From Lepidonotus clava (taxonomy: Eukaryota > Annelida > Polychaeta > Phyllodocida > Polynoidae), in the NCBI GenBank assembly GCA_936440205.1, contig OW387149.1:4174114-4238113 (forward strand): a DNA stretch of 64,000 bases, in the 5' to 3' direction. Of this stretch, positions 45,655 through 56,362 are shown one piece after another. The notes beneath the pieces were generated by a model. That model worked only from the letters and a program-made list of their open reading frames with translations. It was not told the DNA's origin and ran no database searches. Each line of letters starts with the position of its first letter. Within the stretch, counting starts at the first letter, position 1. A program made the position numbers and the translations under genes.

Positions 45655-45821
45655 GAATGCGATTACAACCCATGACAGCAGCAATCGATGTGTTTATGTC
45701 GGCCTGCATGGTTAGGGGTATCGGAACTCCCCATGTAGAAATCAGATCAGCTGATGAACGGTCGAATTATGAAATGTGATTGGGCACCTACAAATAAGGT
45801 TAGGCCCCAGAGTCAGGTTGT

Positions 45822-46150
45822 GGTGAGTGAATGAGTGATGGATGTTTTACACCATACCAACAGCCAGGGTCATTTTCACGACAAAAACAAGTTAGTACCA
45901 ATTCTGTCTTTGGTGCTTGTATTTATGAGATGAAGGTGACAGGGCGGGCAAACAACAGGGGATTAAATCCTGGAAATCATTTTTGCTGTACCTCATCCCT
46001 TAGCGAACCCAGACACTAACCAGGAACCCAAAGAACCACTTGGTCAGTGCTGGGTCCCCGCTATCGTCGCCTTTTACAATCAGCAGGGGCTACTGGGGGC
46101 CTATATTCTTCCCCGGAGTAGGAGCCCCACCCCAGTACCCCCACAGGGTC
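45822..46150 (+). mobile_element. SINE2, copy b
   Basis: The copy opens GTGAGTGAATGAGTGATGG and carries all SINE2 parts to TGCTGGGTCCCCGCTATCGT, CAGCAGGGGCTACTGGGGGC and TATATTCTTCCCCGGAGTAG. It is the only + strand copy. Confidence 0.8.
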
Positions 46151-46824
46151 AGGTTAGGCCCCAGAGTCAGGTTGTGTTGAGTGGTGGGACCAGGCAGGGG
46201 TGATTGATGTTAGTAACATTGGAAGATAAGTCACTTGCAGAATGAAATGTAATCTTGGAGGTGAGATGAGCGAGAAAAGAAGAAATGAGCGAAAAGCAAA
46301 TACACACTTAACTTATATAAGGGCATATTACGTAACAAAGCGAGTAAATACACTCTCTCCGCAGCTTCCTAGTGGGCCATATTCATTGGTGAACTGGCTA
46401 TCAGAATGTTCGCGAGTAAACAGATAATGGGAGAACCGTGTAAAAGTGTATGCATCTATAATAGATTCTGAGATAGGGAAAATGAAAAAAGATATGGTAT
46501 GAGATTTATCGTTGCGAAGTTACAAAACAAAATTTAATAGAAAACAAGATTTTTATCTAATAACCAAGCAATATAAAATTTCACTACTGTAGTACTGTAG
46601 TGCACTGTCAAATAGGAGCAAAGTGTGGGTCATGTTGCACATAAATGCCAAAGGTACAGGTTCTAGAAAGGCCATGACATTTTAGATAGAATATTTGCAG
46701 AAAATAATGTCCAATTTCAATAAACTTTTCTACCTTAAACTTGTTATAAGGGTTAGTAAAAAGGAGCCTAGGAAGTGAAAGTGAAACTCCCCACAGCGCT
46801 GTCATACTTACGGGTCTACACCCC
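46151..46824. other. unassigned
   Basis: A short phrase (CCCCAGAGTCAGGTTGTG) repeats on either side of the SINE2 copy, at 45806 and 46150. Otherwise nothing recognised. Confidence 0.4.
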
Positions 46825-47390
46825 TAAATTTGACATGGCGACACAGCCGATTTTCAGCGTAGCGACATGCAACAGGGGCAGTTTTTGAATTTGACACAGC
46901 GACATGTCCTATTCTTAAAATCGACATGAAACATAGCCTAATTTAGTGACAAATGTCAGGGCTTTTAGAAATATAACAACATGTGACAGGGCCATTTCTT
47001 AAAGGGTGCCAAAACCAAATTCAACAAAACTTTCCAATCTTAAATAATCATGGGAATCCTTTCATTGGGCCTATTTCTGGCCAACATTAAAATCTATAAA
47101 ACCATAAGATATGGTAGAAAATCATTAAAAACACGTTTTCCTTGCTCAACTCAATTAATGTGGATCTGCAAAAATGGGGTTCGTCTACAAACAAATCGAA
47201 ACATTACGATCTCTCATGGAATTATACTTCGGTTAGAGCTAGTTTTCATAGCTAATACTTTACCACTGATCTTAACTATACTCATCTTACATATTTCTAT
47301 ACTGATCTGAGTTTTGAAAATTTCAATTATATTGGTTTAGCACCCATTAAATTTGACATGCGACATGGATCCCCCTATCTAGACCCCCAT
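46825..47390. repeat. GACATGCGACA repeat M, interrupted by a MITE
   Basis: Loosely periodic words AAATTTGACATGGCGACACA, AAAATCGACATG and ATGTGACAGGGCCATTTCTT run from 46825 and resume after the insertion as ATTTGACATGCGACATGGAT (47351). The same material recurs at 62590-62790. Confidence 0.75.
47003..47346. mobile_element. family K MITE, copy 2, TTAA flanks
   Basis: Opens AGGGTGCCAAAACCAAAT, closes ATTGGTTTAGCACCCA, with TTAA on each side (46999-47002 and 47347-47350). About 80 percent similar by eye to copy 1 over its whole length, including ATCATTAAAAACA and TAATACTTTACCACTGA. Confidence 0.9.
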
Positions 47391-47709
47391 ACTCTTATAC
47401 CCTGCTCCCTCCCACAGGGAGAGCTACTGTCACTGACTTCTTGTCAGCTAATTAACAATGGAAGTGACCTTTAATACCCTGGGGCCTGCCTTTACCCTTT
47501 GTTAAAGGGCCCACACAGCACTTCTACTGTGGACACTGCACTATGAAAAAAGCTATGATTCAGCAATGATTCAGCAGCACTGCAGTAGGTGGCAATAGGC
47601 AACATTTGACACCCAGGTTGTTGGGTGTTTTGAATCAACTGTTATCATTACGTTTTGTAAACTGATACCTTCTGTTAAGTGGTTCTCATTTCAGAAGACT
47701 GTAATGTCA

Positions 47710-47872
47710 CTGGGGCAGATAGATGATTTCAGAAAGGGGGGTCCACATATAGGCTAAGTACTGAAATGGCAGGCATTCGCGTGCAAGCACATGACATTTT
47801 TGTTCTATTTGGCAAGATCCCAGCATAAAGGGGGGAGGGGAGGGGAGGGGGGTCTGCCCCTGATGTCAAATC
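47710..47872. mobile_element. family I hAT-like MITE, copy 4
   Basis: Left CTGGGGCAGATAGATGATTT, right GGGTCTGCCCCTG; ATGTCA lies on both sides, a partial 8-bp duplication. Confidence 0.75.
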
Positions 47873-47952
47873 TTAAACTTTGTGTCAAATTATCAGCCAT
47901 ATTATGTATTCTCTCACTTACACTGTGAGGAATATTCAGATGCACAATAAAG

Positions 47953-48171
47953 CTTAAGGCCGTATTCCATGTACCGATTTTGCTACCGATTTTGAAAATC
48001 AGCAGTTGAAATAAAGATTAAATAAAGTCCTATTATACATCAATAAACAGATTGTATAATTCTCCTCTGAATGCTATATAGGATGTAAGGTGTCATGTCA
48101 TATTCTCAGAGAAAATCAAATAAATACAAAATAGGCAGCATCAAAATTGGTATGTGGAATACGGCCTTTAG
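47953..48171. mobile_element. family C MITE
   Basis: Left AAGGCCGTATTCCATGTACC, right GGTATGTGGAATACGGCCTT. Family C has the family B layout but with CATGTGGAAT in place of CTAGTGGAAT at the ends. Confidence 0.87.
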
Positions 48172-48482
48172 TTATATGGGAACACGGGACGGAGAAAATA
48201 TGTTGAACTCTGCATTCTCCATAGTGATATCCCATCCACAGATAGCAGATCGATATTCCCCTCACGTACAGGTATGATTGATTACCACCTTTGAAGTGCT
48301 AGGCTGCATCTTAGAATACATAATCATATCAATGAAATACCCCCACCATCATCCACTTTCAAGACTGTGGCATGTAAGAGGACACAGTGTTCAATCTTAA
48401 ATACTTATAAAGATAATAACCCATTGGTCTTGATTTAGATAGTGATTCTACTGTAGCAAAGGGAATTCTAAATTAATAAGCA

Positions 48483-48745
48483 CAATTCCCGAGCGATCAC
48501 AATCGCTGGGTGATTCCCCGTGGGTATGGTGTGCATTCTAGGCAACGGGTGATGGATGATGGGATCGCCGGTAAAATCACCAGTAAAATCGTTAGAAAAG
48601 TTTTCGTTAAAATACAAAACTTGCTTGAAAATCAAGTTGCCCGGCGATTTAATGGCGACTTTCTGAATAGGCGGTCGGCAGTCACCGGGAAGATTGCCTA
48701 GTGGGTATAGGGCTTAAGCTAGATTTGAGTCACCTAGTGGGTATG
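48483..48745. mobile_element. family A-like element and partial second end
   Basis: GCCTAGTGGGTATAGGGCTTA (near 48700) closes one element; the right end ACCTAGTGGGTATGGGACTTA (to 48753) repeats it about 40 bases on. The inside has GATCGCCGGTAAAATCACC and CGGCGATTTAATGGCG. Confidence 0.6.
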
Positions 48746-48952
48746 GGACTTAACACTATCAATGATAATAACATTTAATTATCCTTTCACCAGGCCGCCC
48801 TGAGCTGTATATCAATAATGTTAGCACCTGAATGTGGCAATGTTACATTGTGTGATCCCAGCTTATTTCTACTCCTCATCACTCTCCATACACAAATCCT
48901 CACAGAGCACACTCTCCAAACAGAGTGCCTGAGAAGCTCCCTGTAAGAGTTA

Positions 48953-49179
48953 AGCCCCATACCCACCAGACAACTTTTACACAATCGGCCGACTGATCAG
49001 CGCTAAAATTAGCCAATTTTAAGAATAGAGTCGGCTGATTTTAGCACAGATTCAGACCAAACACACACATATCAATAAGGTATTCCTACAGGCAATCATA
49101 GGAATCAGCCAATTTTAGCACTGACTATGACGGTCCCCGTCGGCCCTCACTGCTAAATTCGCTTAGTGGGTATGGCCCT
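48953..49179. mobile_element. family A MITE with TTA duplication
   Basis: Left AGCCCCATACCCACCAGACA, right CGCTTAGTGGGTATGGCCCT, TTA on both sides. Confidence 0.9.
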
Positions 49180-49288
49180 TTACAGTAAGGCCAGATAATT
49201 GAAGCTGCCCAATTAACAGCCAATCAGCAGCGTCCTCCAGTGTCTGCCAATTAAGCCTGCCCCCTCCACAACCCTCACCTGTCTGCAC

Positions 49289-49507
49289 AGATTACAAGGC
49301 CTGTGTTCCATAGACAGATTTTGACTCTAACGCTTTTATAATTTTGAGTACTTTTTCCAATATGACCTGGAAACATACATCCTATATACTCTATGAAATT
49401 GAATCATGAACTCATCCTAACCATATGACATATGTGTACTTGACCTTTATTCACATTGCTGATTTTGAAAATTGGCGTCGAAATCGACATGTGGAATATA
49501 GGCTTAA
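49289..49507. mobile_element. family C MITE
   Basis: Left AAGGCCTGTGTTCCATAGAC, right CGACATGTGGAATATAGGCTT, core AACATACATCCTATATACTC. Confidence 0.82.
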
Positions 49508-49750
49508 GCCTCTGCCAACAAAAACAGCAGGGTGCACCTATTCAAACCTGACCAGTTAAAACCTGATGAAAAGTGGGGGTTTCAGCCTTTCAATATGGCT
49601 CATGTCATTGAGGTAGGTTTCATCCCTTTTCCTATTATCTCCTGTCAATAGAAGGGTTGGTTTTTATCAGAGAGTCAGTCATAATCCATCAGTGCAGTGT
49701 GCTCAGATTGTCCCGAATAAAGAAAGGTAATGAACAGCCCCGTGTTATAA

Positions 49751-50477
49751 GGGCGGTATTACACTACACGATTCGGGCTGTGATTTCGATATGATATGAT
49801 GCTATTACAGACAAAATTAATTCACATACACGAGTGATATGAATATTGAGAATTTGCAATTTGGAGAATGTTACATATGTGTACCAGAGAATTTTTTCTC
49901 TAATATGTGTGACGTCTCTGCGACATCATCAAATTGCAGCTTAATTAAGTCTTATAGCTTAATACTGCCTTAAAGGCCCTATAAAATTACACCTGCATAT
50001 GAGAACGTCACAGAGAAATCAGACATCAGAGATGAATTTCTTCATTTCACATACATTCTCCAAATTGCCAATTCTTAACAGCTATATGACTTTTGTTAGG
50101 CTAATTTGTCTATAAAATCATCAAAATACACAACCCTGTGGGGGTTCCAGGGAGGAATATAGGCCCCCAGTAGCCCCTGCTGATCGTATAAAGCAACGAT
50201 AGGGGGAATCAAGCACTGACCAAGTTGTTCTTTGGGTTCAATTCCTGGTTGATGTCTGGGTTCACTGAGGGTACAACCAAAATGATTTCCAGGTTTTGAT
50301 CCCTTGCTGTTTGCCCGTTCTGTCACCATCTCATAGATACAATCACCAAAGACAGAATTCGTCCCAGCCTGTTTTTGCCGTGAATATGACCTTAGTTGTC
50401 GAAACGGTGCAAAGCATCCATTACTCACTCACTAACTCGTCACATCTCAGCTCGAGTCGTGTAGTGTAATTGGGCCT
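49751..50477. mobile_element. family E MITE hosting a SINE2 insertion
   Basis: Left GGGCGGTATTACACTACACG, right GTGTAGTGTAATTGGGCCT, flanked by TAA (49748-49750 and 50478-50480). Long imperfect inverted arms include GCAATTTGGAGAATG and CATTCTCCAAATTGCC. The SINE2 copy at 50125-50437 lies inside, so the MITE is the older of the two. Confidence 0.85.
50125..50437 (-). mobile_element. SINE2, copy c, nested in a MITE
   Basis: The - strand copy ends ACCCTGTGGGGGTTCCAGG at its 3' side and opens GTGAGTGAGTAATGGATGC. Same body as copy b. Confidence 0.8.
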
Positions 50478-50480
50478 TAA

Positions 50481-51074
50481 CCCTGTGAGTGAGGGGCGCT
50501 GAGGGTGCCTGACCTACATTCGGTATTTGCTGTGGGGGTTGTCAATAAAGGGTTATACATCTAGTCAGAGCTTCTCTGTCTTAGCAAACACCACGCCCCC
50601 CTGTGGACATAAGGCACACTAATCCCTCACCTCACCCTCACCACAGAGTGTGCAGTCTTACAGAGGGGGCTCTCCTGCCTTTTATCTCCCACACAGCCGG
50701 TGAGCAGTGCACATTCTGGGCAGCGCATATTGCCAGTGCTGTGTTGCATAACCAACCTCTCGCAACAGCGAGACCACAGCAAGGACTTAGATATGGGTTA
50801 CGCAACAGTGCAAACCGTAATGAGTCTCGCTGTCATATGCAAAGTTCAGCATCTATTTTCACCAAATTCTAATCATTTTGTTGGGCTGAAAATTTCAGGA
50901 ATTTTGGATCTAAATGCCTCTTTTTCAAGACCATTTACAGAATTAAAATCAGTCCAGAAGAACGGCCACAATTTAACAGCGGGTCCCATCGACATCCTTG
51001 TTGCGAGACATTGTGTTATTTTATTTTTTTAACAGAGAGGTGTCTCGCTGTGCGTGCCAACCCTCACAACAGCG
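50481..51074. other. ACAGCGAGAC-bearing sequence
   Basis: GCAACAGCGAGACC (50763) and the inverse GGTGTCTCGCTGTGCG (51040), then CACAACAGCGAGACCC, with inner inverted TGAGTCTCGCTGTCA. This suggests an unclassified element with short inverted ends. No gene. Confidence 0.4.
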
Positions 51075-51310
51075 AGACCCATTATGTAACGGACCACAGG
51101 CCATACATACCGCTCATCTTTCTCAGTAGATTTAACATACTTTGAAAGTTGCTTGGGTGATAAACTAGAGAAGAATCTTTGGGGTCTTCCTTGGGTGGCA
51201 GTACTTTGCATGGGGATCGTACAAACCTCGGGCTCCACCTTCGATATGCAACAATCCCCTATCGGTTGTACAGCCACCCTCAGATGCCCCCCGCAGTGCT
51301 TCTTATTACA
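51075..51310. mobile_element. family G palindromic element, copy 5
   Basis: The small-hairpin side comes first (GGCCATACATACCGCTCATC, TTGGGTGATAAACTAGAGAA), then the large hairpin (GGTGGCAGTACTTTGCATGG with CCCTATCGGTTGTACAGCCACC). Confidence 0.75.
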
Positions 51311-51491
51311 GGATGTACTGACGAGCCACATTTTCCTGGTGTATAGGAAGTGTGCCATATGAGAAATAGATATCTGGCACTAAGATCAAGGCCAAATAGT
51401 TAACAAATGAATAACTGTAACCAGTGTATACAAATACATATCTTGTAATAGTCACAAATCTTAATAGAAGTATATGATATACTTGAATACA
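51311..51491. other. unassigned
   Basis: No feature recognised. Confidence 0.4.
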
Positions 51492-51686
51492 GAGGGGTTG
51501 GGTGGTCTAGTGGTTAGCATGCTGGCATTGCATGCGGCCAGCCTGGGTTTGATCCCAAGTGCTGACTGTCAGATCACTTCACCTTGCTGTTGTTTCACCC
51601 CCATAGATCCAATCACTAGTACTTTGCACAAGCCAAAAATTGTTAGTCGGCCCTGTTATAGCTGAAAAATTGCTGAATGGACAACA
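51492..51686 (+). mobile_element. tRNA-derived SINE, copy 3
   Basis: The best tRNA-like head of the three: TGGTCTAGTGGTTAGCATGC and GGGTTTGATCCC; body TCACTTCACCTTGCTGTTG; end TAGCTGAAAAATTGCTGAAT. Tail lost. Confidence 0.9.
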
Positions 51687-52367
51687 ATATAATACTTGAA
51701 TATTGGTGGTACTACATAGAATAATATGGAAGTTAATACCCTCTGCTGGAATACATACTATTTTCCCGCATTACTCCCACCCAAAGCCCCCAAAGCCCCT
51801 ACCCCCAACCAATGCAAATCTTTCCATTTCCCAATGCAGTGGTAACTTTATCATCTACATCGTATGACCCCTTGTTTAGTACCGGGGGAAATAAGTCCAG
51901 TAAATGACTGAACCTGCAGTGTCCTCATGTCACTGGTCACTGTATGATTGCATAGAAATACATACATATGGATTTATACATGAATCCTATCTTATATAGA
52001 AAGCTGCTGCAAGGAGTTGCTGTACTCTATGCTGTCATAAGTCTGTATTTATGTATAATGATTATAGGAATCAGTACACAAGAATTTTGCTCAGGACAAT
52101 CCCAAATGACATCATGTCCTGAAGTGTCTAGCCTTTTCAGAGTCTTTCTCAAAGTGTTTAATCATATCTCTATATTAGGGAGTCTTGAAAAATGGCATTT
52201 TATTCAATGTTTGGAGCACTCATTCATTGTAATATTCTCATCGTTTAAACTTGAATTTGTAACACAAAGGTATATCATAATTCTCCACACATGTACATTT
52301 TAACCCACATTTTGGATAATATGAAGCATATCTGTGGTCCAGTTCCTATTTACCACTACATATTATG
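51687..52367. other. unassigned; long unsupported frame
   Basis: A 111-codon + strand frame at 51968-52303 has a hydrophobic stretch but no recognisable motif. It lies in AT-rich sequence and has no promoter or splice support. Left unassigned. Confidence 0.4.
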
Positions 52368-52640
52368 ATAAGAAGGACCCTTGGGGCATCTGAGGGTGGC
52401 CGTAAGACCCATAGGGGATTGATAAATACCAAGGACGAAGCCAGAGATTTGTACATTCCCCATGAGTCATACAGCCACCTGAGGACGACCCCAAAGGTGC
52501 TTCTTTATTCTATCACCCAAACAAAAAGAATGTTAAAAAGCATGAAAATGATGAGAGGTGCATACAGCCTGTCAATATGCAGTACCCCCTATATGTACCG
52601 TTCATCGGCAGTGCGGGATATAAATCATAGTACTTCTCAC
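52368..52640. mobile_element. family G palindromic element, copy 6
   Basis: AGAAGGACCCTTGGGGCATC opens the large hairpin; GGTGCTTCTTTATTCTATCACCC closes it; the small hairpin follows (GAGAGGTGCATACAGCCTGT ... TATGTACCGTTCATC). Confidence 0.8.
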
Positions 52641-52899
52641 ATCTGCATTTTAATCCACATATTGGATAATATGAATGATATCTGTGGTCCAGTTCCTATT
52701 CACTGCTATATATTGGACAGTATGGGCTTCTTCTTGACATGAAGGCAGAGAGTCGCAAACCACCTAATCTGTCTAAAAGGCTTTCAGTGGGCACATCCCT
52801 GTAATGTTGAAGCTCCTTTTACCCCTCCCTCCTTTCCTAGTATTACCTAGGCCTTCCATCCTCCCCTACTCAGCTTATATCAATACATACATGTACAAT

Positions 52900-53094
52900 C
52901 AGGGGCGGATCCAAGGAAGGGGTCCAGGGGGTCCTGGCCCCCCCCCCCCCTTTTTTTTTTTTGGTGGACCCCTAAACTACAAAAAGAGGGGGAAAGCCAC
53001 AAGTGCATGCACGAATGCAAGCACTTTTATTACTTAGCTTTTATGCTGACACCCCCTCCCCCCACGCTCTTTTAGAAAATCCTGTATCCACTCG
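52900..53094. mobile_element. family I hAT-like MITE, copy 5
   Basis: Opens CAGGGGCGGATCCAAGGAAG, closes AAATCCTGTATCCACTCG. Flanks TGTACAAT and TGTACATC agree at six of eight positions, the expected length of a hAT duplication. Long C and T homopolymers occur inside. Confidence 0.82.
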
Positions 53095-53109
53095 TGTACA
53101 TCCATACCC

Positions 53110-53505
53110 GACACCCAGGGGGTACTCTGTGTGAAAATGAGGATTTTGAAACAGGTACTAACTGCTGTCGGACCCTCAATACGGTGGAGCTATTGATCAC
53201 CAATTTGACTCAAAAAGGGGAGCTGTCAAATGATCAAACCCCCTTTTAGGAGAGCTGTTGATGTATTTTTATCTTTATAGCTAGATTAAAAGTGCTTAAT
53301 TCAATTACTTTTAAAATCAATCATCACACTCTGAGATCAGATCAGATCAGAAATTCGTTGGTTGATGCCCGTTTACTGTGTCTGAACTTTGCTAAAAAGG
53401 ATAGACTGGGGTGCTATCAAGAGTATGGTAGCTTTTCTGGGGCTGTCAAATCCCAAAGTGGGAGAAGGCTGTATATTTGCAGTTGATATTTACACACAAA
53501 AACTG
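53110..53505. repeat. interspersed repeat J, copy 2
   Basis: Matches 29690-30060: GGTACTAACTGCTGTCGGACC, CTCAAAAAGGGGAGCTGTCA, CTTTTAGGAGAGCTGTTGATG, AATCATCACACTCTGAGATC, TTTGCTAAAAAGGATAGACT. Confidence 0.7.
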
Positions 53506-53509
53506 AGAA

Positions 53510-53690
53510 CCCCCCCCCCCCCCCCACGCGATCTAACAGCCCACACCACCCAACACACCCAACCTCCCACACCCCCAAATGCCCAGAACACCCCCACACC
53601 CTACACCCACATCCCCCACCACACCCCCACATCCTACACCCAACCCCCAACCTCCATCCTCACACCTCCCCGCCCCCAACATCGATTCAG
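53510..53690. repeat. C-rich ACCCCCACACC tract
   Basis: A 15-18 C run, then irregular ACCCCCACACCC words on one strand. Proline/threonine-rich frames here are not genes. Confidence 0.8.
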
Positions 53691-53694
53691 CAAT

Positions 53695-53860
53695 CAGAAC
53701 AGGCGCGCTCTGCTAGGTCACGTGATTTCAACACAACTGTTTCCATGGTTACCCAACCAAAATCCGGGACCTTCCGCCCGGAGCACCCGGATGTTCCCCG
53801 AGGACGGCTCGGAGGATGCCGATCATGGCCGAGGCTTTCAGGTCTCACAATGGTCTATTA
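53695..53860 (+). promoter_or_regulatory. E-box and X-box promoter-like block
   Basis: GGTCACGTGATTT (E-box, near 53716) and GTTTCCATGGTTACC (X-box-like on the reverse strand, near 53739) lie in CpG-richer sequence (CTTCCGCCCGGAGCACCCGG). An ATG at 53825 opens MAEAFRSHNGLLNRLQ, which then runs into the family B MITE at 53878. If this was a first exon the insertion has altered it. Speculative. Confidence 0.35.
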
Positions 53861-53877
53861 AATCGTCTCCAATCATC

Positions 53878-54094
53878 GGCTCTATTCCACTTTCCGATTT
53901 TGCTCCCGATTTCAGAAATGGGCAGTTTAAATTTTGGTTAAACACAGACATGTTATATATCATTAGAACAGTCTTCAAATTCTCTTTCAAATGATAATTA
54001 ACATGTATGGGTTCCTTTCATATTTCTAATAACAATTTAGAAATTGTCAAATTCAAGATAGTCAAAATTGGCTAGTGGAATACAGGCTTTAGGC
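53878..54094. mobile_element. family B MITE
   Basis: Left CGGCTCTATTCCACTTTCCG, right TTGGCTAGTGGAATACAGGC, core CAGACATGTTATATATCATT. Confidence 0.87.
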
Positions 54095-54765
54095 TGTCTG
54101 AGGGCCGGCTTCGCAAAGTGAACCGACCTACTGAAAGAGATTAAAAGTATTCAAAGCTTTAATCCATACTCTTGACATACATGACTGACCATGACGGTCT
54201 GGGGCTTTAAAAGATTTAATGTTTTACTGGTATGGGTGGTGGGCATGGCAACAATTTTCGCTTAATTCAATTTCATTAGGTCATATTGTCATTCCAATTT
54301 GCTGGCAGTATAACTTTTCTAGTTTGTTCATTCGAATTTCAAACTACTGGATTTATAGCGTTGTTGATAAAGGAATTAAAGAAGACTTGTTGTTTATAGT
54401 CTACGGAAAAAAAACTTGACAGTGGTCCAGTAAGTGTAATGCGTAGATATAAGGGATTAAAGGTTTCTGTTTTCTATTACCCTATTACGTTTTGGACCAT
54501 TCTGAATTTTATGATGCGCAAATTATGGCCATATTATAAAGTATTGATAGTCCTTACAAAAGAATATTAATCTTTGAGTGACATTTTCTTAGTGTTTCCT
54601 TTAATAAGAACAGGTGGGCCAACTAAGTAAAAGGTCAGGACTTTCGTTATGTCAGAATCCGTATATTCTAAATTTATAAACGTATGGATTATCAGTTCTG
54701 AGGTCAACCATATTGACTCAGAACCCCAAAAGCTTTCTCTACATCTCTCCCCATCCCTCCCTCTT
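54095..54765. other. unassigned
   Basis: No feature recognised. Confidence 0.4.
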
Positions 54766-54767
54766 AC

Positions 54768-54835
54768 CCATGGTGAATCTCCTACCCGATAACACGACCG
54801 TGTTTCAGACGGTCTGATACTCCGTCATTTACCCA
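54768..54835 (-). other. possible - strand first exon ending ATGG/GTAAGAG
   Basis: On the - strand GATTCACCATGG is followed directly by GTAAGAGGG: a start codon in good context, one further base, then a strong donor (GT at 54767-54766). It lies just downstream, in - orientation, of the ZNF143/ETS motifs at 54839-54882. A first exon with 5'-UTR and only the initiator codon is plausible. Confidence 0.3.
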
Positions 54836-54836
54836 C

Positions 54837-54885
54837 AGCTACTCCTCCCAGCGTGCCTTGCGCGGTCAATCCTATTTCCGGTCTC
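54837..54885. promoter_or_regulatory. ZNF143/THAP11 plus ETS motif pair
   Basis: CTACTCCTCCCAGCGTGCCT with TGCGCGG (54839-54865) closely follows the long ZNF143/THAP11 consensus (ACTACnnnTCCCAgcaTGC). ATTTCCGGT (54873-54881) is an ETS/GABP core. Together these mark many housekeeping, often bidirectional, animal promoters. Confidence 0.5.
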
Positions 54886-55034
54886 CCCCGATGCACCCAC
54901 ATACTCCTATCTCCGCTAGAGGAGTCTGTTTTTTCTTCTGTTTTTTCACCTTTTTTTATTAGTTTATTCTCTTTTGCTTCGGTGCTCTGTCTTTCGTCAT
55001 CTTACAAGGAGATCTTTCCCATGGCCAGCCAGCA

Positions 55035-55325
55035 TGGGATGTAGCAGAAATGCACTGCAACCGTACCTTTTTAGTCAGTTTGTTACTTACTAAGATGGCA
55101 TGTAACAATTATGTTATTGATGGTGGGATTGAAACCTCACCACATCAGAATGTTATTATAACGTTATTGTCTGTTATAAGAACATTCTGTTTTGGATGAA
55201 GAACATTGTAATAACATCACAGCAGTAAGTTGCAGTGGCGGAATTGGGAGTCATCAAAAGAACGTAACAAGAACCAAATACAGAACCAACCAGAACGTTG
55301 CTGCAATGTTATGATAAGTCGCATC
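55035..55325. mobile_element. family H-like element
   Basis: It shares with the 41376 element ATGTAACAATTATGTTATT, ACATTCTGTTTTGGATGA, AACGTAACAAGAACCAAATA and CAGAACCAACCAGAACGTT. Ends TGCACTGCAACC and ATAAGTCGCATCC differ, so boundaries are uncertain. Confidence 0.55.
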
Positions 55326-55390
55326 CTAGTCTGTTCCATCCACTTCCCTGTTCCTTTTTATGTTTTCTTATTCAACATCGTGAAATAGAG

Positions 55391-55589
55391 CCCCATACTC
55401 CACCATCGCTTCAGATTCCGCTGCAATCATCGCTCCGCATATAGCATTCTGGTATAATGCTAGTGCTCGGCAACCGGGTTGACCCAGTTAACAGTGGCGT
55501 GTAGTGATACTAACTTTTAACTTAAAGAAAAAAGGCTATACTCCACGCGATGATTACTGTGGAATCAGAAGCGACAGTGGAGTATGATG
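55391..55589. mobile_element. MITE with CATACTCCAC termini
   Basis: Left CCCCATACTCCACCATCGCT, right AGCGACAGTGGAGTATGATGG. Inner arms GATTCCGCTGCAATCATCGC and GCGATGATTACTGTGGAATC, the latter preceded by GGCTATACTCCAC. It resembles family A in CCCCATAC but is distinct. Confidence 0.7.
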
Positions 55590-55900
55590 GAGTCCTTCCA
55601 ACTCCCAACATTCCCTAATGTCCTTTCTCCGAGGTCGCTCTTTGACCTTGAAGCCTTACTTCGACCTTGCCTCGGCATATAGTGCATATATGACCCCTTT
55701 TCTACCCCTAGGCCACCGTCCTTTAATAGGTGACGTTACTATGGTCTCTGCGAATCACATCAATTTGGTAGAGTACTGTGATAGAAAACAGAAAAACTTC
55801 TTTATATGGAGCGACCGAAAGGTGAAATTCAGATAGATTTTTTTTTAATGAAATCTAAATTCTATGGAGAAGTCACAGAATTGATTGCTCCTGGTAGTAT
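55590..55900. other. unassigned
   Basis: No feature recognised. Confidence 0.4.
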
Positions 55901-56145
55901 AATAAGAAGGACCACATGGGGGTGTCTTGAGGGCGAAGATTGAGATTCTTAAAATCCCCATGGGTCGTACAGCCACCCAAGGACACCCCCTTAGGTCCTT
56001 CTTTATTTTGTCACCCAAGAAATATTCAAAATATATTACAATTACTGAGAACCAGGTATCAGCAGTGAGCAGTACGTACAGTTTGGCAATATGCACAGCT
56101 CACAATATGCACCACTCGTCGGTAGAGCGGGTAATAAAATACAGG
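55901..56145. mobile_element. family G palindromic element, copy 7
   Basis: ATAAGAAGGACCACATGGGG opens; GGTCGTACAGCCACCCAAGG and TTAGGTCCTTCTTTATTTTG close the large hairpin, whose left arm is shortened. Small-hairpin words GAGCAGTACGTACAG and CACTCGTCGG follow. Confidence 0.72.
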
Positions 56146-56362
56146 ATTATAATCATGTAATATAACAGAAGCAGTAAAGGGTTAAGCGAGTGGAAGGTCC
56201 GGCGAAGGGCAGTTGTCAGGTCACATGATAGTGCTCTTCTCCGGTGACAAGCTCCACCAGAATCCCTCCTTTCTCCTCCCCAACCCCTTTGCCAATCCCC
56301 AGCCCCTCATAATCTCAACCCCGCCCACTCACTTTCTGCCCCAGCTCCTATCCCTCCACCCA

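Noticed and set aside
51968-52303. 111-codon frame with a hydrophobic stretch
   Set aside because: AT-rich chance frame; hydrophobic runs are expected from T-rich DNA.
53389-53994. 201-codon + strand frame
   Set aside because: Composite of repeat J, a C-rich tract, promoter-like DNA and a MITE.
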